Shown: positions 1 through 5,989 of the stretch, one piece after another
Layout of the letters: the number at the start of each line of letters is the position of its first letter
Position numbering within the stretch: position 1 is the first letter of the stretch
DNA from: Clostridiales bacterium
Lineage (GTDB): Bacteria > Bacillota > Clostridia > Christensenellales > DUVY01
Length of the DNA stretch: 6,973 bases
Reading direction: 5' to 3'
NCBI GenBank assembly: GCA_031290295.1
Contig: JAITNT010000063.1
Location: forward strand, 1 to 6,973
Notes under the pieces: generated by a model
The model's database searches: none
Seen by the model: the letters and a program-made list of their open reading frames with translations, nothing else
Told to the model about the DNA's origin: nothing
Translations under genes and position numbers: made by a program

Positions 1-515
1 CCGTTAAATACGCTCGCGCGATACCCGAAATCACATTCGCGCGCAGGTATTTCAAGGAAGCCTCCGCCGTCGAACACGGTAACCGAGCGCACGCAGTCCG
101 CCATACTGCCGCCGTAGGCGCCCGCGTTCATGAATACCGCGCCGCCCAAAGAGGCGGGTATACCGACCGCCCACTCCAAACCGGACAGACCCGCCGCCGC
201 GCAAACAGCCGACAGCCTCATAAGCCCCGCGCCGCCTGCAACCGTAACGACGGTACCGTTAACCGATATCCCGTTCATGCGCGTCATAACCGCCGTAACG
301 CCCCGTACGCCCCCGTCTCTCACAAGCAGCTTACTGCCCTTGCCGATTACGTTAAGCGGTAAACCGTAAGCCCCGCAAAATGCAAACGCTTCCCGCAGTC
401 CGTTCGCATCGCGCGGTTTTACCAAAAAATCCGCGCCGCCGCCTATTCCGAGCGTAGTATAAGACCGCATCGGCACGTTGCGCCCGATCTCGATACCGGC
501 AAGGTCCGCGCTCAT
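1..515 (-). CDS. murB: UDP-N-acetylmuramate dehydrogenase MurB (C-terminus cut by window edge)
   Basis: MurB reduces UDP-GlcNAc-enolpyruvate to UDP-MurNAc with NADPH and FAD, the second committed step of cytoplasmic peptidoglycan precursor synthesis. The 171 visible codons cover the FAD-binding domain and the start of the substrate domain. Visible motifs are YTTLGIGGGADF (about 19-30), the flavin-contacting loop VIGKGSKLLVRDGG (56-69; the usual GSN reads GSK here), GIPASLGGAVFMNAGAYGG (118-136) and FGYRAS (163-168), whose Arg166 matches the conserved substrate-binding Arg. The catalytic Ser and Glu lie further on, outside the window. The ATG at 515-513 overlaps the TGA of the upstream gene (ATGA), with AGGGAG about 9 nt before it, so translation is probably coupled. 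The N-terminus is short but still holds the whole first motif. Full-length family members have about 300 residues, so roughly 40% is missing. Identification is firm. Confidence 0.95.
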   Translation of the reverse strand, partial: MSADLAGIEIGRNVPMRSYTTLGIGGGADFLVKPRDANGLREAFAFCGAYGLPLNVIGKGSKLLVRDGGVRGVTAVMTRMNGISVNGTVVTVAGGAGLMRLSAVCAAAGLSGLEWAVGIPASLGGAVFMNAGAYGGSMADCVRSVTVFDGGGFLEIPARECDFGYRASVFN

Positions 516-1633
516 TCAAAGTAGCTCCCTACCGAACGGCGATCGGCCTCGGAACCGTTAAGAGCCGCATATACCGCCGCCCTAAGCTTCAAAAGCTCGG
601 ACGGCGCGGTGAACGCGTTAAGCGTTATCAAGGGACGGTTAAGCGCCCTTTCCATGTCCGCCTGCAAGGGCTCGGCGTAATGCTTGAGTCCGTCCACCGC
701 AAACATGCCGCAGTTAACCACGGTACGCTGTGCGCCGCCGCATAAGTATTCGGCAAAAAGCTCGGCGGGGACGGCGTTCTTTCGGCTGGTGACCGCCGCG
801 AATTGCACGAGGTCGCTGAAGCCGTCGACGTACTCTACTCTCAACTCGGGACAGGTATTCTGACTTCGCCGTGCCAAAATTCTCGCAAGGTCGCGCTGCG
901 TCCCGAGCAGCATTGTAGAGCGCGAAAAGCTCATAAACTCGTTATACGCCTCAAAAAAATCGGGCGAAACGAGCCGCGCATACCCGTCTACCGCTATATT
1001 ATCATAAAACGGCATTAATGGCAAGCAGAACCCGCCCGTCCCGACGCTTACGGAATACATTTCACGCTCATTTTTGCCGCTTCGGTATTTATAATTTGCG
1101 GTGAATAACCGTGATGACAGCTTTTCCTCCGCTTTAACGTCCGCCTTAGACAGACGTTCCGCGTTGCCTATTATCGCATAGCCGCCCAGCATATACGGCA
1201 CGGCAAGCTGTCGTCCGCCGACTACCCCCGCCCGCAACAAATCTCCGCGCACGTCTGCGCCAACGGAAATTTCACGCGCATATCCGATAAAATCCGCTCC
1301 GATGCCCGCCGAAAAGCTGATAATATCGGGAACCTCGCCTTTCAAAATATGCGCGCTCAGCTCCGAGAGCGTTTTTTCCTTAACCAGAACAAAAAGCTGC
1401 GGATGCTCCCTTTCAAACTCCACCGCCCGCGCCTGAAGCCAGGCCGCCCTGCTCACGGTGCCGCCCTCGAACCCCTCGACATGCCAAAGCTCCAGCACGC
1501 CCGTATAGTCGCCTTGCTTCGGCGTAAAATTCTCCCCCACATAATCCCGCGAAAGCTGCGGCATAACAAAAAGCGGCACAAAAGCAACCGCCGCCAACAT
1601 TACCGCGCACAACCCCCGCAAAATTTTCCTCAT
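512..1633 (-). CDS. Orphan family-1-like extracellular solute-binding protein, membrane-anchored or secreted
   Basis: This 373-residue protein has a basic N-terminus (MRKILR) and a hydrophobic segment at about 8-25, a signal peptide or signal anchor. The only nearby Cys (residue 9) is not in a lipobox, so it is not an obvious lipoprotein. The mature part resembles family-1 sugar/peptide-binding proteins of ABC importers: VLELWHVEGFEGG (47-58), then a helix with WLQARAVEFEREHP (65-78), GEVPDIISFSAG (99-110), AVPYMLGGYAIIGN (144-157), and a C-terminal stretch with MLLGTQRDLAR (241-251) and AEYLCGGAQRTVVNCGMFAV (294-313). No permease or ATPase gene is adjacent, so the ligand and partner are unknown. 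It sits between hprK and murB, overlapping the murB start by ATGA. No strong ribosome binding site precedes the ATG. The family call is by pattern only; a divergent, non-transport binding role in the envelope is possible. Confidence 0.75.
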   Translation of the reverse strand: MRKILRGLCAVMLAAVAFVPLFVMPQLSRDYVGENFTPKQGDYTGVLELWHVEGFEGGTVSRAAWLQARAVEFEREHPQLFVLVKEKTLSELSAHILKGEVPDIISFSAGIGADFIGYAREISVGADVRGDLLRAGVVGGRQLAVPYMLGGYAIIGNAERLSKADVKAEEKLSSRLFTANYKYRSGKNEREMYSVSVGTGGFCLPLMPFYDNIAVDGYARLVSPDFFEAYNEFMSFSRSTMLLGTQRDLARILARRSQNTCPELRVEYVDGFSDLVQFAAVTSRKNAVPAELFAEYLCGGAQRTVVNCGMFAVDGLKHYAEPLQADMERALNRPLITLNAFTAPSELLKLRAAVYAALNGSEADRRSVGSYFE

Positions 1634-1642
1634 AATTTACTT

Positions 1643-1657
1643 TATGAGCGCTTACCC
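1643..1657 (-). promoter_or_regulatory. Possible cre-like (CcpA) site upstream of the solute-binding protein gene
   Basis: The minus strand reads GGGTAAGCGCTCATA, which keeps the central AAGCG and the partial dyad TAAGCGCTCA of catabolite-responsive elements but misses three of the ten defined consensus positions (WTGNAANCGNWNNCW). It lies about 10-24 nt before the start codon, a place where a bound regulator could act as a roadblock. The idea is attractive because hprK is just upstream, but the match is weak and no ccpA is visible. Confidence 0.2.
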
Positions 1658-1701
1658 GCAAAATATGCAAAAAACCTCTGCCGACGAACAAAGGACGGAC
1701 T

Positions 1702-1730
1702 CAAAAATATTTGCCGACGCAAAGCGCGGC
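1702..1730 (-). terminator. Weak intrinsic-terminator-like hairpin after hprK
   Basis: On the minus strand GCCG-CG pairs with CG-T-CGGC (one bulged T) around a CTTTG-type loop. It is followed by AAATATTTTTG, an imperfect T-rich tail. It starts about 17 nt after the hprK stop in the 113-nt gap, the longest gap in the cluster. The stem is short and the tail interrupted, so at best it attenuates transcription into the solute-binding protein and murB genes. Confidence 0.3.
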
Positions 1731-1746
1731 GGGAGCATACCCCCGG

Positions 1747-2664
1747 CTAGTTGTCCCCCTTAGCCATGCGGCTGTTAAGCTCGTCCAAGGCGGATACGCC
1801 CATGCTTTTTAGCCTTTGGTTGCGGGCGGCGACCTCCAAAATTACGGCGAGGTTTCTGCCCGGTCTTACGGGGATAGTCATTTTCGGCAGCCTGTGACCG
1901 AGGATTTCGATTGTTTCCTTAGCGAGTCCCAGCCTGTCGTATTCTTTGGAATCGTTCCAGTTCTCTAATTCCACTACGATATCTATAACCTTAGTGAGCT
2001 TCACCGCGCCCACGCCGTACATTTTGTGCACGTCTATTATGCCGATTCCGCGCACCTCCATAAAGTAACGGATTATTTCGGGCGAGGTTCCGATAAGACG
2101 GTCGTTAACCCGCCTGATAATAACCGCGTCGTCGGCGACAAGGCGGTGCCCGCGCTGCACAAGCTCCAAAGCGGTTTCGGATTTACCTATACCCGAATGC
2201 CCGGTAATAAGCATACCGATTCCGTACAGGTCGATGAGTACGCCGTGCCGCGTTTCGTTGGGCGCGAGGATTTCATTTAGGTAGTTAACGATAAGATTGA
2301 TAATATCGGTAGAGCGCAGCTTCGACCTAAGCAAATTGCGGCGGTGCTTCTCCGCGCAAACAAGGATTTCGGGCAAGGGTTCAAGCTCCGTACTAACGAT
2401 AACGCAGGGCATATCGTGCGAAAAATAGGCTTCGACGGCCTTAAAACGCGCGCCGTCCTCCAGCCCCTTGAGGTAAGCGAATTCCAGCTCGCCCATAATC
2501 TGCACGCGCTCCGCGCCGAAATGCTTGAAAAAACCCGTAAGCTGCAACCCGGGGCGGTTGATATTAACGGTGCTAAGCTCGATGAATTCGCTTCCGCGGT
2601 GCAGAATTTCCAAATTCAACACCTCGCAAAACTCCGTTATCCTGACCTTTTCACTTACTCGCAT
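1747..2664 (-). CDS. hprK: HPr kinase/phosphorylase
   Basis: HprK phosphorylates HPr on Ser46, using ATP or PPi, and removes that phosphate by phosphorolysis. In Firmicutes this controls carbon catabolite repression through CcpA and PTS activity in the cytoplasm. The 305-residue product has the usual length. An N-terminal domain (about 1-130) is followed by the kinase core: His140, the P-loop GHSGIGKS (155-162, Lys161) running into ETALELVQRGH, the catalytic Asp pair in VADDAV (176-181), the family signature MEVRGIGIIDV (202-212) and PVRPGRN (265-271), the region that binds HPr. The sequence then runs RNQRLKSMG to the C-terminus. The ATG has an excellent GAGGAG ribosome binding site 5 nt upstream that overlaps the stop of the HAD gene (9-nt gap), showing tight coupling. 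No frameshift or missing catalytic residue was seen. Confidence 0.97.
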   Translation of the reverse strand: MRVSEKVRITEFCEVLNLEILHRGSEFIELSTVNINRPGLQLTGFFKHFGAERVQIMGELEFAYLKGLEDGARFKAVEAYFSHDMPCVIVSTELEPLPEILVCAEKHRRNLLRSKLRSTDIINLIVNYLNEILAPNETRHGVLIDLYGIGMLITGHSGIGKSETALELVQRGHRLVADDAVIIRRVNDRLIGTSPEIIRYFMEVRGIGIIDVHKMYGVGAVKLTKVIDIVVELENWNDSKEYDRLGLAKETIEILGHRLPKMTIPVRPGRNLAVILEVAARNQRLKSMGVSALDELNSRMAKGDN

Positions 2665-2673
2665 TTGTTCTCC

Positions 2674-3528
2674 TCACAGACAGAATTTCTTAATTACGTA
2701 TGCAACTCCGTCCTCGTCGTTAGATTTTGTAATAAATTTCGCCGCCGCCTTAACCTCGGGCTCGGCGTTCGCCACCGCTACGCCTAAGCCGGCGCGCCTT
2801 ACCATATCCAAATCGTTTAGGTTATCGCCGCAGGCTATTATATCGTCCATCGTTTTGCCGTAAGCGCGCAGTACGCGCTCTACCGCAACGTCCTTGCCCG
2901 AATTAAGCGGAACGGCCTCTACAAACGTGCCGGTCGAGGACATCAGCTTTACCCTGCCGCCGAAACGCTCCGCAAACACCTTGATTACCTCGCGCGAATT
3001 TTTGTCGGCGAGAATGCACAGAATTTTTTCAGGTTCGCCGTCCGCGCGCAAAATATACTCGGACAGCCGCCCTACCGCGTCAAGCCCCGCGCCCATGTAC
3101 CTTGCATAAGACAAGGACGGCTCGGCGAGCGCGGCGGTCTTTATCCGTCCGTTGATATAAATCTGTGTGAAAAGCCCCTTCTCCTCGGCAAAAGCAAGTA
3201 TTTCAGACGACGTCTTGCGGTCGATCGTCGCGCGGAAAAGCTCCTTGCCCGTAACCGCCGTACGCGCAAGACTGCCCTGATATGCAATCAGCGGAAAATC
3301 GTATTTGTCAAGCCCGACGTCGGCAAGCCTGTTGTGTATACCGTCGTACATCCTGCCCGTAGCTATCATAAAAAGACCGCCGTTTTGTATAAACGCCTTT
3401 ATTGTGGCTACGGTGTCCGCGCTTACGGTGTCGTCGCTCCTCAAAAGCGTGCCGTCAAAATCCGAGACTACTATACCGTATTTTTTTGATAACGTATTAT
3501 CCGTTGCGCTTGTCGCCGTGCTATCCAA
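2674..3528 (-). CDS. Cof-type HAD-superfamily (class IIB) sugar/nucleotide phosphatase, TTG start
   Basis: This 284-residue cytoplasmic phosphatase has all four HAD motifs: DFDGT (23-27; nucleophile Asp23, acid/base Asp25), IATGR (55-59; Thr57), Lys212 in NSGKDVAVE, and the Mg-binding GDNLND (234-239). The long cap between motifs II and III and the ending VAVANAEPEVKAAAKFIT are typical of Cof/YbjI/YidA-like enzymes, which act on sugar phosphates, flavin precursors or other small phosphoesters. The substrate cannot be told from sequence. The start is TTG at 3528: an in-frame TGA lies six codons upstream and no ATG, GTG or TTG precedes motif I otherwise. GGAG lies 6 nt before the TTG. The first 15 residues form a polar extension (Ser/Thr/Asp-rich). 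The gene lies 56 nt after uvrC and 9 nt before hprK; a metabolite-phosphatase role in the same carbon-status circuit is inference only. Confidence 0.93.
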   Translation of the reverse strand: MDSTATSATDNTLSKKYGIVVSDFDGTLLRSDDTVSADTVATIKAFIQNGGLFMIATGRMYDGIHNRLADVGLDKYDFPLIAYQGSLARTAVTGKELFRATIDRKTSSEILAFAEEKGLFTQIYINGRIKTAALAEPSLSYARYMGAGLDAVGRLSEYILRADGEPEKILCILADKNSREVIKVFAERFGGRVKLMSSTGTFVEAVPLNSGKDVAVERVLRAYGKTMDDIIACGDNLNDLDMVRRAGLGVAVANAEPEVKAAAKFITKSNDEDGVAYVIKKFCL

Positions 3529-3547
3529 TTTCCGCTCCGTTAATCAT
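3521..3547 (-). other. Eight-codon mini-ORF overlapping the TTG start of the HAD gene
   Basis: On the minus strand AAAAGGA lies 4 nt before ATG ATT AAC GGA GCG GAA ATT GGA followed by TAG. This mini-ORF (MINGAEIG) ends just past the out-of-frame TTG start of the HAD phosphatase, so ribosomes terminating there could restart on the TTG. Its only support is the ribosome binding site and the overlap geometry; it may simply be chance. Confidence 0.3.
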
Positions 3548-3584
3548 GTAGTCCTTTTATAATATCACAAACCGCCCGCAAAGG

Positions 3585-5390
3585 CTATTTTTTTGCCCTG
3601 AAATAGTCGTAAATATTTTGCGCCGTGCGTTTGTCGATCGATTTGACGGCGCAAAGCTCGTCTACGGCGGCATCCTTGATTTTGTCTATCGAGCGGTAAG
3701 CGCGGTAAAGCGCCCTCAAGCGCGCCGCGCCCACGCCCTCCACGTTCTCCAGCTCGCTCAAATACCGTCCGCTTCTCATATTCCGGTGATAGGTTATCGC
3801 AAACCTGTGCGCCTCGTCGCGGATACGCTCCAGCAGGCGCAACCCGTAGTGATTTCTCGGGAGTCTCACCGGCACGGGCTTATCCGGCAAATAAATCTCC
3901 TCTAAGCGTTTGGCAAGTCCCGCCATATTCACGGTAACGCCCGCCTCGCGCATAGCGTCGAGCGCCGCGCTAAGCTGCCCCTTGCCGCCGTCCACCACGA
4001 TAAGGTCGGGACGCCGACCGAACGCCGCGTCGTCAAGCCGCGCAAAACGCCGCTTCAGCACCTCGTTCATGCTCGCGAAATCGTCCGCGCCCTCCACGGT
4101 TTTTATGCGGTAACGGCGGTACGACGCGCGGTCGGCGGTACCCGAATCGAACACAACCATAGACGCGACCTTGTCCGTTCCGCTTATGTTGCTGATATCG
4201 AAGCATTCGATGCGTTTAGGAAAGACGCTCAACCCCAGCTCCTTTTGCAGCAGCTCGCACGCGCCCGCGGTAAAATCGAAGTCGCGGATAAGCTTGTCCT
4301 TAGATTTTTCCAAATAGTCCTCGACGTTCAGGCGCGTATTGTCCAGAAGCTGCGCCCTGACGCCCTGCTTAGGCACAAGCACCGTCGCCGCGCGCTTATA
4401 TTTCGTGCGCATCCACTCCTTAATCGCGGGCAGATTTTCGGGGTCGACCTGCAATATTACCTCCTCCGGCAGCACGCGCGAGCCGTCGTAGTACTGCGGC
4501 AGGAAGGTAGACACCGACTCGGCTATACTCAAATTCGCCTCCGTGAACGGAAACGTCTCGCAGCCGAGCGTCTTCCCCGCCCTGATAACGAGCACGCTCA
4601 CCGCCGAATACGCGCCGTTGGTAGAGTAGTAAATTATATCGGCGTTTGTGTCGCGCGGCATGGACATTATCAGCCGCGTCTTGAGCTTCTCCGCCTGCGC
4701 TATGCGGTTGCGGTAAACAATCGCCTGCTCGAACATTTCGTTTTCGGCGGCTGTCTCCATTTTTTTGGTAAGAATTTCGACCGTGTCGTCGTCCTTCCCC
4801 GTCAAAAAGGCTATCACCTTATCGACAATCACACGGTAATCCTCGGGCGTTATCCTGCGCGTGCACGGCGCCGTACAAAGCCCTATGTGGTAATTCAGGC
4901 ACTCGCGGTGGTTTTTTGGGAAGCTCTTATACTCGCACATGCGCAACCCGAACGCGCTGTTGACGAGTCCGAATACTTCCTTGACGGACACTCCGATAAA
5001 GGGTCCGAAATATTTTGCGCCGTCGCGCTTCAATCTCCGCGTAATTTCCAAGCTCGGGTATTCCTTGGCGAGGTCGATCTTGAGATACGGATGGCTTTTA
5101 TCGTCCTTCAGAAGAATATTGTACTGCGGCTTGTTTTTCTTAATAAGGTTGGATTCTAAGGCGAGCGCGTCAAGCTCGCTGTTGGTTATGATATAGGACA
5201 GGTCGGCAATCCGCGCGACCATCGCCATTACCTTTTCCGTTTTTACGCCCGCGTGGAAGTATTGACGTACGCGGTTTTTAAGAACCTTGGCTTTCCCGAC
5301 ATAAATAATCGTTCCGTCCGCATCGTACATCAAATAAACCCCGGGATTTTGGGGCAAAGTATTAAGCTTGTCCGCAATAATATCGTTCAT
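3585..5390 (-). CDS. uvrC: UvrABC excinuclease subunit C
   Basis: UvrC makes both incisions around a DNA lesion once UvrB has been loaded by UvrA. The 601 residues match the full family layout. The GIY-YIG nuclease domain for the 3' cut (about 12-95) shows GVYLMYD, IIYVGKAK with Tyr30, Arg40 and the metal ligand Glu79. A cysteine set at 152, 164, 172 and 176 has the 12-8-4 spacing reported for the Fe-S cluster of E. coli UvrC. The UVR motif that binds UvrB is at about 203-235. The RNase H-like nuclease for the 5' cut has Asp398 (ECFDIS), Asp467 (IVVDGGKGQ) and His528 (RDEAHRFA), and the tandem helix-hairpin-helix domain lies at 545-598. The start ATG at 5390 has only a weak GGTTGGTGAT ribosome site. 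It is the first gene of the cluster, after a strong promoter. No LexA-type box was seen near that promoter. Confidence 0.98.
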   Translation of the reverse strand: MNDIIADKLNTLPQNPGVYLMYDADGTIIYVGKAKVLKNRVRQYFHAGVKTEKVMAMVARIADLSYIITNSELDALALESNLIKKNKPQYNILLKDDKSHPYLKIDLAKEYPSLEITRRLKRDGAKYFGPFIGVSVKEVFGLVNSAFGLRMCEYKSFPKNHRECLNYHIGLCTAPCTRRITPEDYRVIVDKVIAFLTGKDDDTVEILTKKMETAAENEMFEQAIVYRNRIAQAEKLKTRLIMSMPRDTNADIIYYSTNGAYSAVSVLVIRAGKTLGCETFPFTEANLSIAESVSTFLPQYYDGSRVLPEEVILQVDPENLPAIKEWMRTKYKRAATVLVPKQGVRAQLLDNTRLNVEDYLEKSKDKLIRDFDFTAGACELLQKELGLSVFPKRIECFDISNISGTDKVASMVVFDSGTADRASYRRYRIKTVEGADDFASMNEVLKRRFARLDDAAFGRRPDLIVVDGGKGQLSAALDAMREAGVTVNMAGLAKRLEEIYLPDKPVPVRLPRNHYGLRLLERIRDEAHRFAITYHRNMRSGRYLSELENVEGVGAARLRALYRAYRSIDKIKDAAVDELCAVKSIDKRTAQNIYDYFRAKK

Positions 5391-5435
5391 ATCACCAACC
5401 GTTCGGCATTTGAAATATTCGTCGGTTTACACAGA

Positions 5436-5451
5436 GCGCCCGCGCGGGCGC
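5436..5451. repeat. 16-bp perfect GC-only palindrome in the uvrC leader
   Basis: GCGCCCGCGCGGGCGC is its own reverse complement. It lies between the predicted transcription start (about 5464) and the uvrC ATG, so in RNA it can fold as a 6-bp stem with a GCGC loop, about 45-60 nt before the start codon. It has no T-tract, so it is not a terminator. It could be an RNA stabiliser or a protein site. Confidence 0.6.
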
Positions 5452-5470
5452 CAGATAACCTTGTATATTA

Positions 5471-5499
5471 ATTATACCCTAACGGCGATAAATTTTCAA
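5471..5499 (-). promoter_or_regulatory. SigA-type promoter of the uvrC-HAD-hprK-SBP-murB cluster
   Basis: On the minus strand TTGAAA (5499-5494) and TATAAT (5476-5471) are separated by exactly 17 nt: five of six matches at -35 and six of six at -10. Transcription should start near 5464, giving a leader of about 75 nt before uvrC. It is the only strong promoter found for this cluster. A TATTAT without a good -35 box lies in the uvrC-HAD gap at 3559-3564. Confidence 0.85.
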
Positions 5500-5547
5500 G
5501 CGTCGCGCCGCCAAAAACCTGAGCAAACGCATTTTATACAACAGACC

Positions 5548-5573
5548 GAATAAAAGCCCTTAGGGTTTTATTC
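5548..5573 (-). terminator. Intrinsic terminator after the small hydrophobic protein gene
   Basis: On the minus strand GAATAAAA-CCC pairs with GGG-C-TTTTATTC around a TAA loop, with one extra C (8+3 bp). The right arm itself supplies the T-rich tail CTTTTATTC. It begins 10 nt after the stop of the 67-codon gene, the expected place for its terminator. The stem is also usable on the plus strand (GGGTTTTATTC), so it may insulate in both directions and keeps the small gene separate from uvrC. Confidence 0.65.
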
Positions 5574-5582
5574 ACTCCGAAC

Positions 5583-5786
5583 CTAAAATCTATTGCAATT
5601 AGCGCCGTCTCCGCAATCGCCTCCGCCGTTATCATTATTGTTAAGGCTGCCCACTATCAGCAAAATCAATAATATTTCGTTAATTCGGTTTTTGCCTCCG
5701 CCTAACGTCCCCAAACCCTCGTCATCTCTGTTCTGCAAAAACATTATAAGCAAAATCATCACAAAAATTCCGTTATCGCCAAACAC
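5583..5786 (-). CDS. Small hydrophobic Gly/Asn-rich protein, unknown function, GTG start
   Basis: I do not recognise a named family. The 67-residue product starts with GTG at 5786, preceded by GAGGT with 6 nt spacing, a good ribosome binding site. It ends at TAG 10 nt before a terminator hairpin; together these make it a real gene. It has two short hydrophobic stretches, GIFVMILLIMFL (6-17) and ILLILLIVGSL (38-48). Each is followed by a polar, Asp/Asn/Gly-rich segment (QNRDDEGLG; NNNDNGGG), which suggests an internal duplication. The tail has two Cys (58, 64). The stretches are short for full membrane spans, so a hairpin or peripheral membrane peptide is likely. Similar-looking tiny proteins with a hydrophobic core and an Asn/Gly tail occur in Clostridia, some linked to sporulation; that link is from memory and unproven here. 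It is divergent from arsR. Composition is more AT-rich than the neighbouring genes. Confidence 0.68.
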   Translation of the reverse strand: MFGDNGIFVMILLIMFLQNRDDEGLGTLGGGKNRINEILLILLIVGSLNNNDNGGGDCGDGANCNRF

Positions 5787-5836
5787 CGCTCTACCTCGCT
5801 TTATACAAAAAACACTAAATTTTTCGGGTATTATTC

Positions 5837-5866
5837 AATATGCGGCAAAAGTCGACATTGTTACAA
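5837..5866 (-). promoter_or_regulatory. Possible promoter of the small hydrophobic protein gene
   Basis: On the minus strand TTGTAA (5866-5861) is followed after 18 nt by CATATT (5842-5837), a four-of-six match at both boxes. It would give a leader of roughly 45 nt before the GTG. It is weak; the region is AT-rich, so chance matches are likely. An alternative TATAAA at about 5800 has no -35 partner. Confidence 0.3.
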
Positions 5867-5868
5867 TA

Positions 5869-5897
5869 TTGCAAACCGCCGCGAAAAATATTACAAT
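5869..5897 (+). promoter_or_regulatory. SigA-type promoter of the arsR-family gene
   Basis: TTGCAA (5869-5874) and TACAAT (5892-5897) are separated by 17 nt, with four and five matches to the consensus. The predicted start is near 5904, about 86 nt before the ATG. The -10 box sits between two copies of AATATT (5887-5892 and 5898-5903). Confidence 0.65.
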
Positions 5898-5908
5898 AAT
5901 ATTATTAT

Positions 5909-5928
5909 ATATGCAGATATCGGCATAT
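5909..5928. promoter_or_regulatory. Candidate ArsR operator: 20-bp near-perfect dyad
   Basis: ATATGCAGATATCGGCATAT is symmetric in nine of its ten base pairs (only A5915/G5922 break it), centred on GATATC. It lies at about +5 to +24 of the predicted arsR transcript, where a bound dimer would block the promoter. ArsR/SmtB repressors typically bind imperfect AT-rich 12-2-12 or similar dyads and repress their own gene, so autoregulation is the simplest reading. Confidence 0.55.
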
Positions 5929-5989
5929 GCGGGTATCACAATAAACTTGCAGCTAAACGCGAGAAATTTTTGACGAGGGGGACATATAT

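Noticed and set aside
1652..1738. 28-codon minus-strand frame in the hprK to solute-binding protein gap (starts ATG CTC CCG CCG)
   Set aside because: No well-spaced ribosome site, unremarkable composition, and it overlaps the hairpin; too little support.
1349..1750. 133-codon plus-strand frame with a very basic product
   Set aside because: Antisense to the solute-binding protein gene; Arg/His/Lys/Pro-rich composition typical of a shadow frame and no ribosome site.
4245..5159. 304-codon plus-strand open frame opposite uvrC
   Set aside because: It is entirely antisense to a complete uvrC with all domains. Its product is Arg/Val/Leu-rich without a recognisable domain, and no ribosome site or promoter supports it. 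Long antisense frames are common opposite GC-rich genes.
5391..5500. LexA (SOS) box at the uvrC promoter
   Set aside because: CGAAC occurs in the leader (CGAACGGTTGG) but without the CGAAC-N4-GTTCG arrangement of Gram-positive LexA sites.
5815..5845. Sporulation sigma-F-like promoter for the small gene (GCATA ... CGAAAAATTT on the minus strand)
   Set aside because: The two boxes match well but are only 12 nt apart instead of about 15-16, so the geometry is wrong.
5593..5973. 126-codon plus-strand frame before the arsR-family gene
   Set aside because: It runs through the candidate arsR promoter and operator, is antisense to the better-supported 67-codon gene, and has the composition of translated AT-rich intergenic DNA.
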